In this document: positions 10,694 to 22,600 of the stretch, piece after piece
How positions within the stretch are numbered: the first letter of the stretch is position 1
How the letters are laid out: each line of letters begins with the position of its first letter
Source of the DNA: Cranoglanis bouderius
Taxonomy: Eukaryota > Chordata > Actinopteri > Siluriformes > Cranoglanididae
DNA: 64,000 nucleotides
Direction of reading: 5' to 3'
Assembly (NCBI GenBank): GCA_023630585.1
Contig: CM042548.1
Location: forward strand, 10,037,027-10,101,026
Made by a program: the position numbers and the translations under genes
Notes under the pieces: generated by a model
The model's database searches: none
What the model was told of the DNA's origin: nothing
What the model saw: the letters and a program-made list of their open reading frames with translations, nothing else

Positions 10694-13600
10694 GTACTAC
10701 TGAGTGCTCATGTGCACACTTACAAAGCATGTGTAATCCACTAGGAGTGTTAGAGTTTAATCTAAACTATTACAGTTTCACAGTATCACAGTATTAATCC
10801 ACCATTTAAAAACACACAAACCAGTGGTAAAATTGAAAAGAAAATCTTTGAACATCTCTGTATAGCAAAAGTAAACAAAAACATAAAATTCCATAATTGT
10901 TCTTCCTGGCTATTATGTGGCTAAGAATGACGTTTCTATAAAAATTCTTAGATTGTCAGAATGTGTCCGAGAGTTGCTGCGAGGTAAGCCGGCAGCACTG
11001 AGCAAAAAAATAAACCGTTTACAGTGTATAGTAGGCTTTGGATGATTAACGATAGCGTTGGAAATCGCCAGTAGCTTCCAAAACATGGGTTCTGCATCTT
11101 TAACATCAATGAACCTTGAACCCGCTGTCTGACTTCATGAACAGGTTTAAATTAAGAAAATGTTATCAGGGCTAATACACTATGCAAGAATTAAGTAAGT
11201 ATCTCTGCTGCTATTCAGGCATGTGTAGTTTAAATCATTTTATTTAAATTTTGTAATTAGCTTGGTTTCAGCTAATAACTCGTTATGTTTATTTACATTC
11301 CCATCCTCAGTCTGCAAGCATTATTGACCTTGTTAACAGGTAATTAATCCAAAAAAAAAAAAACCCTGACTAAATGCAAATGCTAGCGATCTCCTCTTCA
11401 GCTGACTCGTAACAAGCTTCTGGTACGTCATTACAGAGAAAAATATAATGTGTACACGACACACGTTATATGCATCTGGCCACGCCCCCTTCTTGTCTCC
11501 ACTCAATGTCACAGGTGATACTGTCGTCAATCGACAATAGTTGGGGGCACCACAGGACAATGTCATATTATCCACGATCTCACAAACCTAGTTTGCAGCG
11601 TTGTTTAACCAAAAATAGATAGTCGTTTTGTTTAATTACTATTAGCAATGCCATGTTCTTCTGTGTGTTTGATAGCCATCATGTTTGGTAGTTATGAACA
11701 TAGTAGGAGTGGAAGCAGAGGTAGCAGTGAACGTGTTTGCAACAGCCGAAGGGTTTTCAGAGCAGTCCACTTCACACGCACATCAAAATGGAGGTTGATG
11801 TAGTATGATTTGGGGGAGTCCGGAAGCAGTGGGTTGTGAATTATTTTGGGAAGTCAGAGCTGCACACAAAAGGGAAGGGAATCACTGGAGTAAGGAATTT
11901 ATATAATTGATAATATTATTATAATATTATCAGTCCTACATGATATTACACTGCCATGATAGCCATGATTGATGATGATGATTCTGATTAAATTAAAATA
12001 ACAAATCTGTCAACCTGTTAACACGTTTTGCGTAGGAACTCTGCGATTTAACCATGGAGTACATTGGTACGAGTTGTAACTCATAATAAACAAAAAGAGC
12101 AGTCTTTTTCTCCTCAATAAAATGGGAGATGTGCCTCATATGAATCTGGAATGATTTGTGTGGGTGTTTTGAACTCTCCAATATTAACCGACATTTCCTG
12201 AAAGCCCCCTTCCCCCATATCACATGCACTCGACTCCCTAGCTTTCTGTCCAGGTAAATGGAGAACGTTTTGAGATCATTAATGTTAAATACATTCCGTC
12301 AGTGTACATTATATGCCCAAAAGTATGTGGACACCTGACCATCACACCCATATGTGGTTCTTCCCCAAACTGTTGCCACAAAGCTGGAAGCACACAATTG
12401 TATAGAATGTCTTTGTATGCTGAAGCATTGCAAATTTCCTTCCTTGAAACTAAGAGGTCCAAACCTGTTCCAGCATGACAATGCCCCGGTGCACAAAGCG
12501 AGCTTTATAAAGACATGATTTGCCAAGGTTGGAGTGTAAGAACTCGAGTGGTCAGCACAGAGCCCTGACCTCAACCCCACTGAACACCTTTGAGATTAAC
12601 TGAAATGCTGACTGTGCCCCAGACCTCCTCACCTGACAGTACAAGTATTGCTTTGATTTTTAACTGATGTAGTGTAGGTCCAAGAAAAATGAAGAGTGAC
12701 CTGCTGTATACCTCAACCTAAAGATCTGTGTATGTCTTCATACAGAGGCACATGTCCCAGTGTTTTCGTGAGCCAACTGCAGCTCCTTTGAGGAAGCTCT
12801 CTGTTGACTTAATCAAAACCTACAAACACATTAATGAGGTAAGATCTGCTGCCAAAACTGACTGGTTTAATTATGTTTAAAGGGAGGTAAACTTTAAGAA
12901 GCATTTGTCAAAATCCTGTTTCTGTCTTTAAGGGGCCGTTTACACAACGTTTTCAACTAAAAACGGAAAACTTTTTATGCATTTTGGCTGTTCGTTTACA
13001 CGACAACAGCGTTTTGGGGCCTGAAAATGCAAACTTTTGAAAACGGGTTTCACAGTGCAAGTTTTTGAAAACAATACCGTTATCGTCTCTGTGTAAACAT
13101 ACAAAAATGTGAATTTTTGAAAATGATGTCATGCGCGCACATATTACGTGTTCAGTCTATAGCAGGGACCTCTTTTCACCAAAGAGCGAATTTTTCATTT
13201 TTAGTTAATGCATTTTTTTCGAAAGAGCCATTGGAAAAACCTACTAAACTTTTCCGTTTTTAGTACATCGCTGTCATGTAAATGTACCCTTACCAGAACT
13301 TTGTTATACTGCTAAGTTTTGACTGTTATTGAAAGATTGTAAGATTATAAAGTGCTAAGTAATAAAGTGAAGCACCCAGTGTAAAAGCCAATAGTCTGAA
13401 CTATTATAATTTAAATAGCTAAAACAATTAATCATTTTGAAGAAACTTGTAGGCAAGTGAGTGAAGTGCAGATTTTGACGTATGTGAACATAGGTGAACA
13501 GTCAGGTTGGTCAGAAGGTGTTGATTGATTTTCTATAACAGCTGCTCTGACAGCCTTCAAGCAAAATCGCAGGTTTATATTAATGCTTGTCCTAATACAT

Positions 13601-16600
13601 TACTGTTTCTATAGTAGCAGCTATTTTACAGTGACTTGTATGGCAGATACTCTATAATTTACAACTAATAATAAACAGATTAAAAACCATGCTGTTACAA
13701 AGAAAAACCTATAGTAATTATGAGGAGATGTTTACTGAATATTTATGGAAGGAGTCTCAGGTGTCAGCACTTTGTAACAGTAAGATTTTGGTCATTGGAG
13801 AGTCTCCAGGACATGATTTTAGGTTTTCATGATTTTTTTTTTCCCTCTCTGCCTGTTTTTTCTTGCTGTCAATGTTGGCACCTCTGACTGTCACAAATTT
13901 GTATGTCGCACGCTAAATAACACAGGGTGTCCGAAAGGTCAGGAACCAAGGGGAATATGTTGAGCAAAATCTTCAAAAACATGATACAGCAGCTGAAAAA
14001 ATGCGTGGATCATAAGGGTGAACATGTAATTTTAATTAATACTAATTAGTTACATTTATATAGCGCTTTTCTAGACACTCAAAGCGCTTTACATAGTACA
14101 GGGGGGGAATCTCCTCAACCACCACCAGTGTGTCGCATCCACCTGGATGATGTGACGGCAGCCATAGTGCACCAGAACGCCCAGGGTGATGTAGCCAATT
14201 CAGAGAATGGAGATTATTAGGGGGCCATGATAGACACTGGGGCAATTTTTGCCAGGACACCGTGGTGATACCCCTACTCTGTACGAGAAGTGGCCTGGGA
14301 TTTTTAATGACCACAGAAAGTCAGGACCTCGGTTTAACGTCTCATCCGAAAGACAGTGCTCTTTTTACAGTATAGTGTCCCTGTCACTATACTAGGGCAC
14401 TAGGACCCACACAGATCACAGGGAGAGCACCACCTACTGGCCTCCCTAATACCACTTCCAGCAGCAACCTTAGTTTCTCCCAGGAGGTATCGCATTGAGG
14501 TACTGGCCAGGCTCAACCCTGCTTAGCTTTAGTTATTTAATGAATACAACATTAAGTATATGTAGTTTTACTTATTGACACCCTTTATATCATTTAATGA
14601 ACACCCATCTGAAACAGACTGCTTTTGTTTGAGAAAAATTTCTGTTTGTTTGTTGTTGTTTTTTTTGTTTTGTTTCTATATCTTTTCTTCTGTGTAGGTG
14701 TATTATGCAAAAAAGAAACGACGGCATCAACAGGGTCATTGTGAGGACTCCAGCCATAAGAAAGAGAAGAAAGTCTTCAATGATGGCTATGATGATGACA
14801 ACTTTGATTACATTATTAAGAATGGAGAGAAGTGGATGGACCGTTATGAAATTGACTCTTTAATAGGAAAGGGTTCATTTGGGCAGGTACGGTCCCTAAC
14901 ACACAGTCATGTCATATGCAGATGATGGGTCCAACTGGACATTATATTATACAGTCGTGTGAAAAAATAAGTATACCCCATGGAAATTGTTTGTTTTTTT
15001 TTGACATATTTGGACAAGCAAACATTTGATCATCTTTGGAACAGTGCCTATTAATGGAGTTGATATGCCTGAACAAAACCACAAGGAAAGTTTGCTTTTT
15101 CAATCACTTATTCAACAGAAGTATCAATAGATGTGATATTCTTCTGTGGAAAAAGTAAGTACACCCTTGGCCTCAGAATCTAGTATTGCCCCCTTTAGCA
15201 GAAATAACTTCTTGTAGGCGTTTTTGCATAATTGTCCACCAGGCTTGCTGGAATTTTTGACCGCTCTTCCATGCAATATTCTTTCAGTTGCAAGATGTTT
15301 GAGGGTTTTCTTGCATGTACTGCCCGTTTCAAATCCCCCCACACCATTTCAGTGGGATTCAAATCCGGGCTTTGACTAGGCCATTCCATAACCCTCCATT
15401 TCTTCTTTTTGAGCCATTCCTTGGTGGATCTGCTAGTGTGCTTAGGATCATTATCCTATTGAATGGTCCAATTTCGGTTTAACTTTCAGACAGATGGCCT
15501 CACATTATCTTCAAGCACTCTTTGATATGATGCAGAATTCATAGTTGAATCAATGAATGCGAGTTATCCAGTCCCTGAGGCAGCGAAGCAACCCCAGACC
15601 ACAACATTTCCACCTCCGTGCTGCACAGTTGGTATGAGGTGCTTCTCCTGAAAGCTGTCTTTGGTCTGCGGCACGTCTGCTGTTACTGTGGCCAGACAGC
15701 TCTATCTTTGATTCGTCTGTCCAGAGCACATTATTCCAAAAGGCCTGGTCCTGGTCTTTGCCTATATGCTAAGTGGCAAACTGTAGTCTTGCAAAGGCTT
15801 TTTCCTGGCATGCCTCCCATGCAGGTCAAATTTGTACAAACTCTGATTGTAGAAGCTTGCGCTTTGACACCAACAGTTGCAAGACTTACTAGCAGATCCT
15901 GTGATGAAATTTTGGGGTCCTTGGAGACTTCTTTTTTCATCAGACGGTCTGCTCTTGGGCTGAATTTGCTGGGATGGCCAGTCCTGGACAAATTGTCGTT
16001 TTAAATCTGTGCCATTTGTAGATGATTTTCCTTACAGTGGAATGATGTATTTCAAATAATTTGGAGATCTTTTTAAATCACTTGACAGACTAGTAGGCAT
16101 CCACAACCTTTTTTCTGAAGGACTTACAGAACTCTTTAATCTATCCACAGGAGATCACAAGCCAGTGTACCTTTTGTGCCGGTCCCAAGCCCGGATAAAT
16201 AGAGAGGGTTGTGTCAGGAAGGGCATCCGACGTAAAACTTTTGCCAAATTCAATATGCGAATCACTAACATGACTTCCATACTGGATCGGTCGGGGCCCA
16301 GGTTAACAACGACCGCCATCGGTGCCGTTGAGCTACAGGGCACTGGTGGAAATTGGGCTACTGTTGGTCGAAGGAGAGGAGGAAGGTGTGTTAAAGGAGG
16401 AAGGCGTGTCCATAGGCAGAGAGAGAAGAGGAAAGGCAGGAGTTTAGGACTGAAAGTAGGGACTTTGAATGTTGGTACGATGACAGGTAAAGGCAGAGAG
16501 CTGGTAGATATGATGCAGAGGAGGAAAGTCGACATTCTGTGTGTCCAGGAGACCAGGTGGAAAGGGAGCAAGGCTAGAAGCATTGGAGCAGGGTTTAAAC

Positions 16601-19600
16601 TGTTTTATCATGGTGTGGACAGGAAGAGAAATGGAGTAGGAGTGATCCTGAGGGAGGAGTTTGTGAAGAATGTTCTGGAGGTAAAGAGAGTGTCAGATAG
16701 GTTGATGAGTCTGAAGCTGGAAATTGAAGGTGTGATGTTGAATGTTGTTAGTGCTTACGCTCCACAAGTAGGTTGTGAGCAAGAGGAGAAAGACAGATTC
16801 TGGAGCAAGCTTGAGGAAGTGATGCAGAGTGTTCCCAGATGTGAGAGAGTGGTGATAGGGGCAGACTTTAATGGACATGTTGGTGAAGGGAATAGTGGGG
16901 ATGAGGAAGTGATGGGCAGGTTTGGACTTCAGGTAAGGAACCCAGAAGGACAGAGGTTGGTAGACTTTGCTAAAAGTATGGAGATGGCTGTGGTGAACAC
17001 GTACTTTCAGAAGAGGCAGGAACACAGGGTGACATATAAGAGTGGTGGCAGGAGCACACAGGTGGACTATATCTTATGTAGACACTGTAATCTGATGGAG
17101 ATTAGCGATTGCAAAGTAGTGGTAGGAGAGAGTGTAGCTAGACAGCATAGGATGGTGGTGTGTAAGATGACTCTGGTGGTAAGGAAGATGAAGAGAGCAA
17201 AGGCAGAGCAGAAGACAAAGTGGTGGAAGTTGGAAAAGGAAGAGTGCTGTGCGGTTTTCAGGGAGGAGTTGAGACAGGCTTTAGGTTGTCAGGAGGTGCT
17301 TCCAGATGACTGGACTACTACAGCCAGAGTGATCAGGGAGACAGGTAGGAAGGTGCTAGGTGTGTCATCTGGAAGGAGGAAAGAAGACAAGGAGACTTGG
17401 TGGTGGAATGAGGAAGTTCAGGAGAGTATCCAGAAGAAGAGGTTAGCTAGGAAGAAGTGGGACAACGAGAGGATGGAGGAAAGTAGACAGGAATATAGGG
17501 AGATGCAGCGTGAGGTTAAGATAGAGGTGGCAAAGGCCAACAGAAAGCTTATGAGGACATGTATGCAAGGTTAGATAGTAAGGAAGGTGATAGGGATTTG
17601 TATCGGTTGGCAAGGCAGAGGGATAGAGATGGTAAGGATGTGCAGCATCTTAGAATGATTAAAGATAGAGATGGAAATGTGTTGACAGGTGACAGGAGGG
17701 TGAGGAAAAGATAGAAGGAGTACTTTGAGGAACTGATGAATGAGGAAAATGACAGAGAGAGAAGAGTAGTAGAGGCAAATATTGTTGAGCAGGAAGTAGA
17801 AAGGATTAGCAAGGGTGAAGTTAGGAGAGCTTTGAAGAGGATGAAGAGAGGAAAGGCAGTTGGTCCTGATGACATACCAGTGGAGGTATGGAAGTGTCTA
17901 GGAGAGATGGCAGTAGAGTTTTTAACTAGGTTGTTCAATGAGGTCTTAGAGAGTGAGAGGATGCCTGAGGAATGGAGGAGAAGTGTTTTGGTGCCGATTT
18001 TTAAGAACAAGGGAGATGTGCAGAGTTGTGGAAACTACAGAGGTATTAAGCTGATGAACCATACAATGAAGTTGTGGGAAAGAGTAGTAGAAGCAAGGCT
18101 AAGGGGAGAAGTGAGCATTTGTGAGCAGCAGTATGGTTTCATGCCAAGAAGGAGCACTACAGATGCAATATTTGCTTTGAGAATGTTGATGGAGAAATAC
18201 AGAGAGGGTCAGAAAGAGCTGCATTGTGTCTTTGTAGATTTAGAGAAAGCGTATGACAGGGTGCCAAGAGAGGAGCTGTGGTATTGTATGAGGAGGTCTG
18301 GAGTGGCAGAGAAGTATGTTAGAGGGGTGCAGGATATGTATGAGAGCAGTAGGACAGTGGTAAGGAGTGCGGTAGGTGTGACAGAGGAGTTCACAGTGAA
18401 GGTGGGACTGCATCAAGGATCGGCTCTGAGCCCCTTCTTGTTTGCGGTGGTTATGGACAGGCTGACAGATGAGGTCAGACAGGAATCTCCATGGACTATG
18501 ATGTTTGCGGATGACATTGTGATCTGTAGTGAGAGCAGGGAGCAGGTGGAGGAAAGTCTAGAGAGGTGGAGGTTTGCTCTGGAGAGAAGAGGAATGAAGG
18601 TTAGTCGCAGCGAGACAGAATACATGTGTGTGAATGAGAGGGATCCAAGTGGAACAGTGGGGTTACAGGGAGAAGAGATAAAGAAGGTGCAGGATTTTAA
18701 GTACTTAGGGTCAACAGTCCAGAGCAATGGGGAGTGTGGAAAAGAGGTGAAGAAGCGTGTGCAGGCAGGTTGGAATGGGTGGAGAAAAGTGTCAGGTCTG
18801 TTGTGTGATAAGAGTACCAGCAAGAATGAAAGGAAAGGTGTAGAGGACAGTAGTGAGACCAGCGATGTTGTATGGTTTGGAGACAGTTGCACTGAGGAAA
18901 AGACAGGAGGAAGAGTTAGAGGTAGCAGAGCTGAAGATGTTGAGGTTCTCTTTGGGAGTGACAAGGATGGATAGGATCAGTAATGAGTACATCAGGGGGA
19001 CAGCACATGTGTGATGTTTTGGAGACAAAGTTAGAGAGGCCAGGTTGAGATGGTTTGGACATGTTCAGAGGAGGGAGAGTGAATATATCGGTAAAAGGAT
19101 GCTGAGGTTAGAGCTGCCAGGCAGGAGGCCGAGAGGAAGACCAAAGAGGAGGTTTATGGATGTAGTGAAGGAGGACATGAAGGTAGTCGGTCTGAGAGAA
19201 GAGGATGCAGGGGATAGGGCTAGATGGAGGCAGATGATTCGCTGTGGCGACCCCTGAAGGGAACAGCCGAAAGGAAAAGAAGAAGACTTACAGAACTCTT
19301 TAGATCTTGGCATGATGACACCACACCTCAATAGCAAAGGGAACACCAGACACTAGATATGAGAGGGGTATAAATAAGACAGGTTCCACCTGCACTCCCT
19401 AAGCAGGGTCTAATCACTGGAACCCAATCTTCAACACCTGATTCTAATTTTATGGATTTGCAGGTGTGATAAATGTAGTGGTGTACTTACTTTTTCCATG
19501 TGACTGATCTGTTTTTTGTTCATTTAAATTGTGAAAATTACTACAAAACATCAATTTTATGTGTCATTTGATAGTGTATCAACTTTATTAATAGGCACTG

Positions 19601-22600
19601 TTTCAAAGAGGATCAAATGTTTGCTTGTCCAAATATGTTAAAAAAAAAAAAAAAAAACCTCCATGGGGTGTACTTATTTTTTCACATGACTTTATTCACA
19701 TTCCAAAGTTTGGATTGTTGACATTTCGATATAAATTTGGCCCAAACCTAAACCTCAGGGTGTAATAAGGTTTATGTGTACTGATGTGTCTTTTTTTTTT
19801 TAATTGGCTTCTTGCAGGTTGTTAAAGCTTATGACCGTGCTGAGCAGGAATGGGTAGCAATCAAAATAATCAAGAACAAGAAGATTTTTCTGAATCAAGC
19901 TCAGACTGAAGTGCGGCTACTGGAGCTCATGAACAAACATGATACAGAAATGAAATATTACATAGGTATTAAAAAATTCAGACTGCATTTTGAATCTTGG
20001 GATACAGTTAATCAATCTAGGATTGGACATACTGTGTGTTTAAACTATACTTCTGTTTGTTTACGTATGTATTACATTGTTTTCAGTAAAATAAGTATTT
20101 TTCTGTTAAATAAATCCTTTACTACTTTTTTTTTTCTCCATTTTTTTTTATTCAGTTCATCTGAAGCGGCACTTCACGTTTCGGAATCACCTTTGCTTAG
20201 TGTTTGAAATGTTGTCATACAACCTGTATGACTTGTTACGAAACACAAACTTCAGAGGAGTTTCTTTAAACCTGACACGGAAATTTGCCCAGCAGCTCTG
20301 CACAGCGCTGCTATTTCTTGCAACTCCTGAACTCAGCATCATCCACTGTGACCTCAAGCCAGAGAACATCCTACTATGTAACCCCAAGAGAAGCGCCATT
20401 AAAATAGTGGACTTTGGAAGCTCCTGCCAACTGGGACAGAGGGTACAGTTAGAACAGATTTCTCATCTTCTGAGTGTGCATGCATGTGTGCGCACGTGTG
20501 TGTCGGTTTTTTTTGTCTTGATTGTTTATATGTAATTTTCAGGTATATCAGTATATCCAGAGTCGTTTCTACCGCTCCCCTGAAGTGCTGTTAGGAATGC
20601 CATATGATCTGGCCATAGACATGTGGTCATTGGGGTGCATGCTTGTGGAGATGCATACAGGAGAGCCTCTGTTCAGTGGAGCCAATGAGGTGAGAAACAT
20701 CATCTTCATGACTGAGTCAGTAAAATGCAGTTTTAAATAATTCTGGTCATCTGCAAATTTTTGCCACAATAAAAAACAGCAACAGCATACAGTTCTGAAA
20801 AGATTTTTTTTTTTTAGCAAACTGAACATTTGCTAGTTGTTGCATATTCATTTAAATATTCTGTATTTGTTCATGAAACAATTCATGAAATCTAATCATA
20901 AGGGCAGTGGTAGCTCAATAGTTAAGATGTTGGGCTACTGATTAGAAGGTTGTGAGTTCAAATCCCAGCACTGCCAAGCTACCATTGTTGGGCCCTTGAG
21001 CAAGGCCCTTAACCCTAAATTGCTCAGATGTATAAATTAAATAAATGTAAGTCGCTCTGGATAAGGGCGTCTGCCAAATGCCATAAATGTAATCAAATCT
21101 TATTTAGATTTTTTTTTTTTTTTTTACTTTGTGAAAGTATGGCTACAATAGATTAATTAATTTAATCAGTTTGGTCTGAGGTATCCTAAACTAAACGCCT
21201 AAAGGTCTATCATGGATTGTCTGATTGTGTCAGAAAATCTAAGATTTGTAACAAATAAACATAGCGACACACTAAGGAGGTAATTGTAGTTATACGGTCT
21301 ATCAAATGCAGTGTACAGTATATCCAGTTTGGTGTCATGTTTCTATTTTGTGCTTAATTGTTAAAGTATGCTAAGTATCTGTGTGTAGAGAAAAAAATGA
21401 AAGCTATTTTTTTCTACACAGGTGGACCAAATGAACAAAATAGTTGAAGTCCTTGGTATCCCACCCAGTCACATAATGGACCTAGCACCAAAAGCCAGAA
21501 AGTTTTTTGAGAAGTTGTCTGATGGGACGTGGAGCATTAAGAAGACCAAAGATGGCAAAAGGGTGTGTTTATTACTATATGTTTTTCTATGGACAATACT
21601 GAGGTTATATGTTCATTACTAAGTTGTTTGTATCTCTGCCAACAGTACAAACCCCCAGCTTCTCGTAAACTCCATGCCATCTTGGGGGTAGAGGCTGGTG
21701 GACCTGGTGGTCGAAGAGCCAGCGAATCTGGCCACGCAGTGGCTGACTACTTGAAGTTCAAGGACCTTGTGCTAAGAATGCTGGACTATGACCCCAAGAC
21801 TCGAATCCAGCCCTACTATGCGCTCCAGCACAGCTTCTTTAAGAAGACTGCAGATGAGGGAACAAACACAAGCAGCAGTGTTTCAACAAGTCCTGCACTT
21901 GAGCATTCACAGTCCTCAGGGACCACTTCTAGTACATCCTCAAGCTCAGGTGCTCTGCAAATAGACTTCCACTTTGCCTACTCAGTAATCCCTACTTACC
22001 GCAAACAAGTGACTCAATAAATGCTATTAAGAGGTTTCACCTCAGTCTGTGAATGAGAACATCAGAATGCATCTTCGTTCAACGTCTTTTTTAGAAAAGA
22101 AAAGGAGGTTATTCCTGCATTAAAATAATATTAAATATGAGTATTAAATATTAAAACATTATAAAGCATGAATTTTTGGTAACACACATACTGTTTAGGT
22201 TAGATCCAGATTGATTTTGTTTTGCCTGACACATGGTAAGAGAATAAAACAGGCCTAGAGCTTGTCTTCTGTTAAGCGCTTATCTGCTGAACACAAAATG
22301 TTTTGTGCAGAAAACTGCTTTTTCTGTGGCTTTAATTCAAATAGCATTGAGTTGGGCATATAGTGCACTACACAGGTTCTACAGGGTAATTGTGATACCC
22401 TATCTACAGTGCCATTAACATGCCTTATTATTATTATTATTATTATTATAAATACTATATATTAGGATTAAAAATCAGTCCCCCACAATCATAGTTGTGT
22501 ATCATAAATCAGAATCTTCCTCTTCCAAACCCTATACATTGTAAGGCCCATTGTTTGTCCTATCATCAGGAGATCAAACCCCAACAAGTTAAAATCCCAG

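Noticed and set aside
11680..11880. Possible transposase or BED-finger remnant
   Set aside because: A few suggestive residues (a VNYFGKSELH-like stretch) but no consistent motif order or termini.
14475..14533. Possible 5S rRNA gene
   Set aside because: Only the internal part matches 5S and it is fused to the SINE3 body; not a functional 5S gene.
20901..20980. tRNA-like sequence with boxes A and B
   Set aside because: No complete acceptor stem or anticodon arm, and a SINE body and tail follow; called as a SINE, not a tRNA gene.
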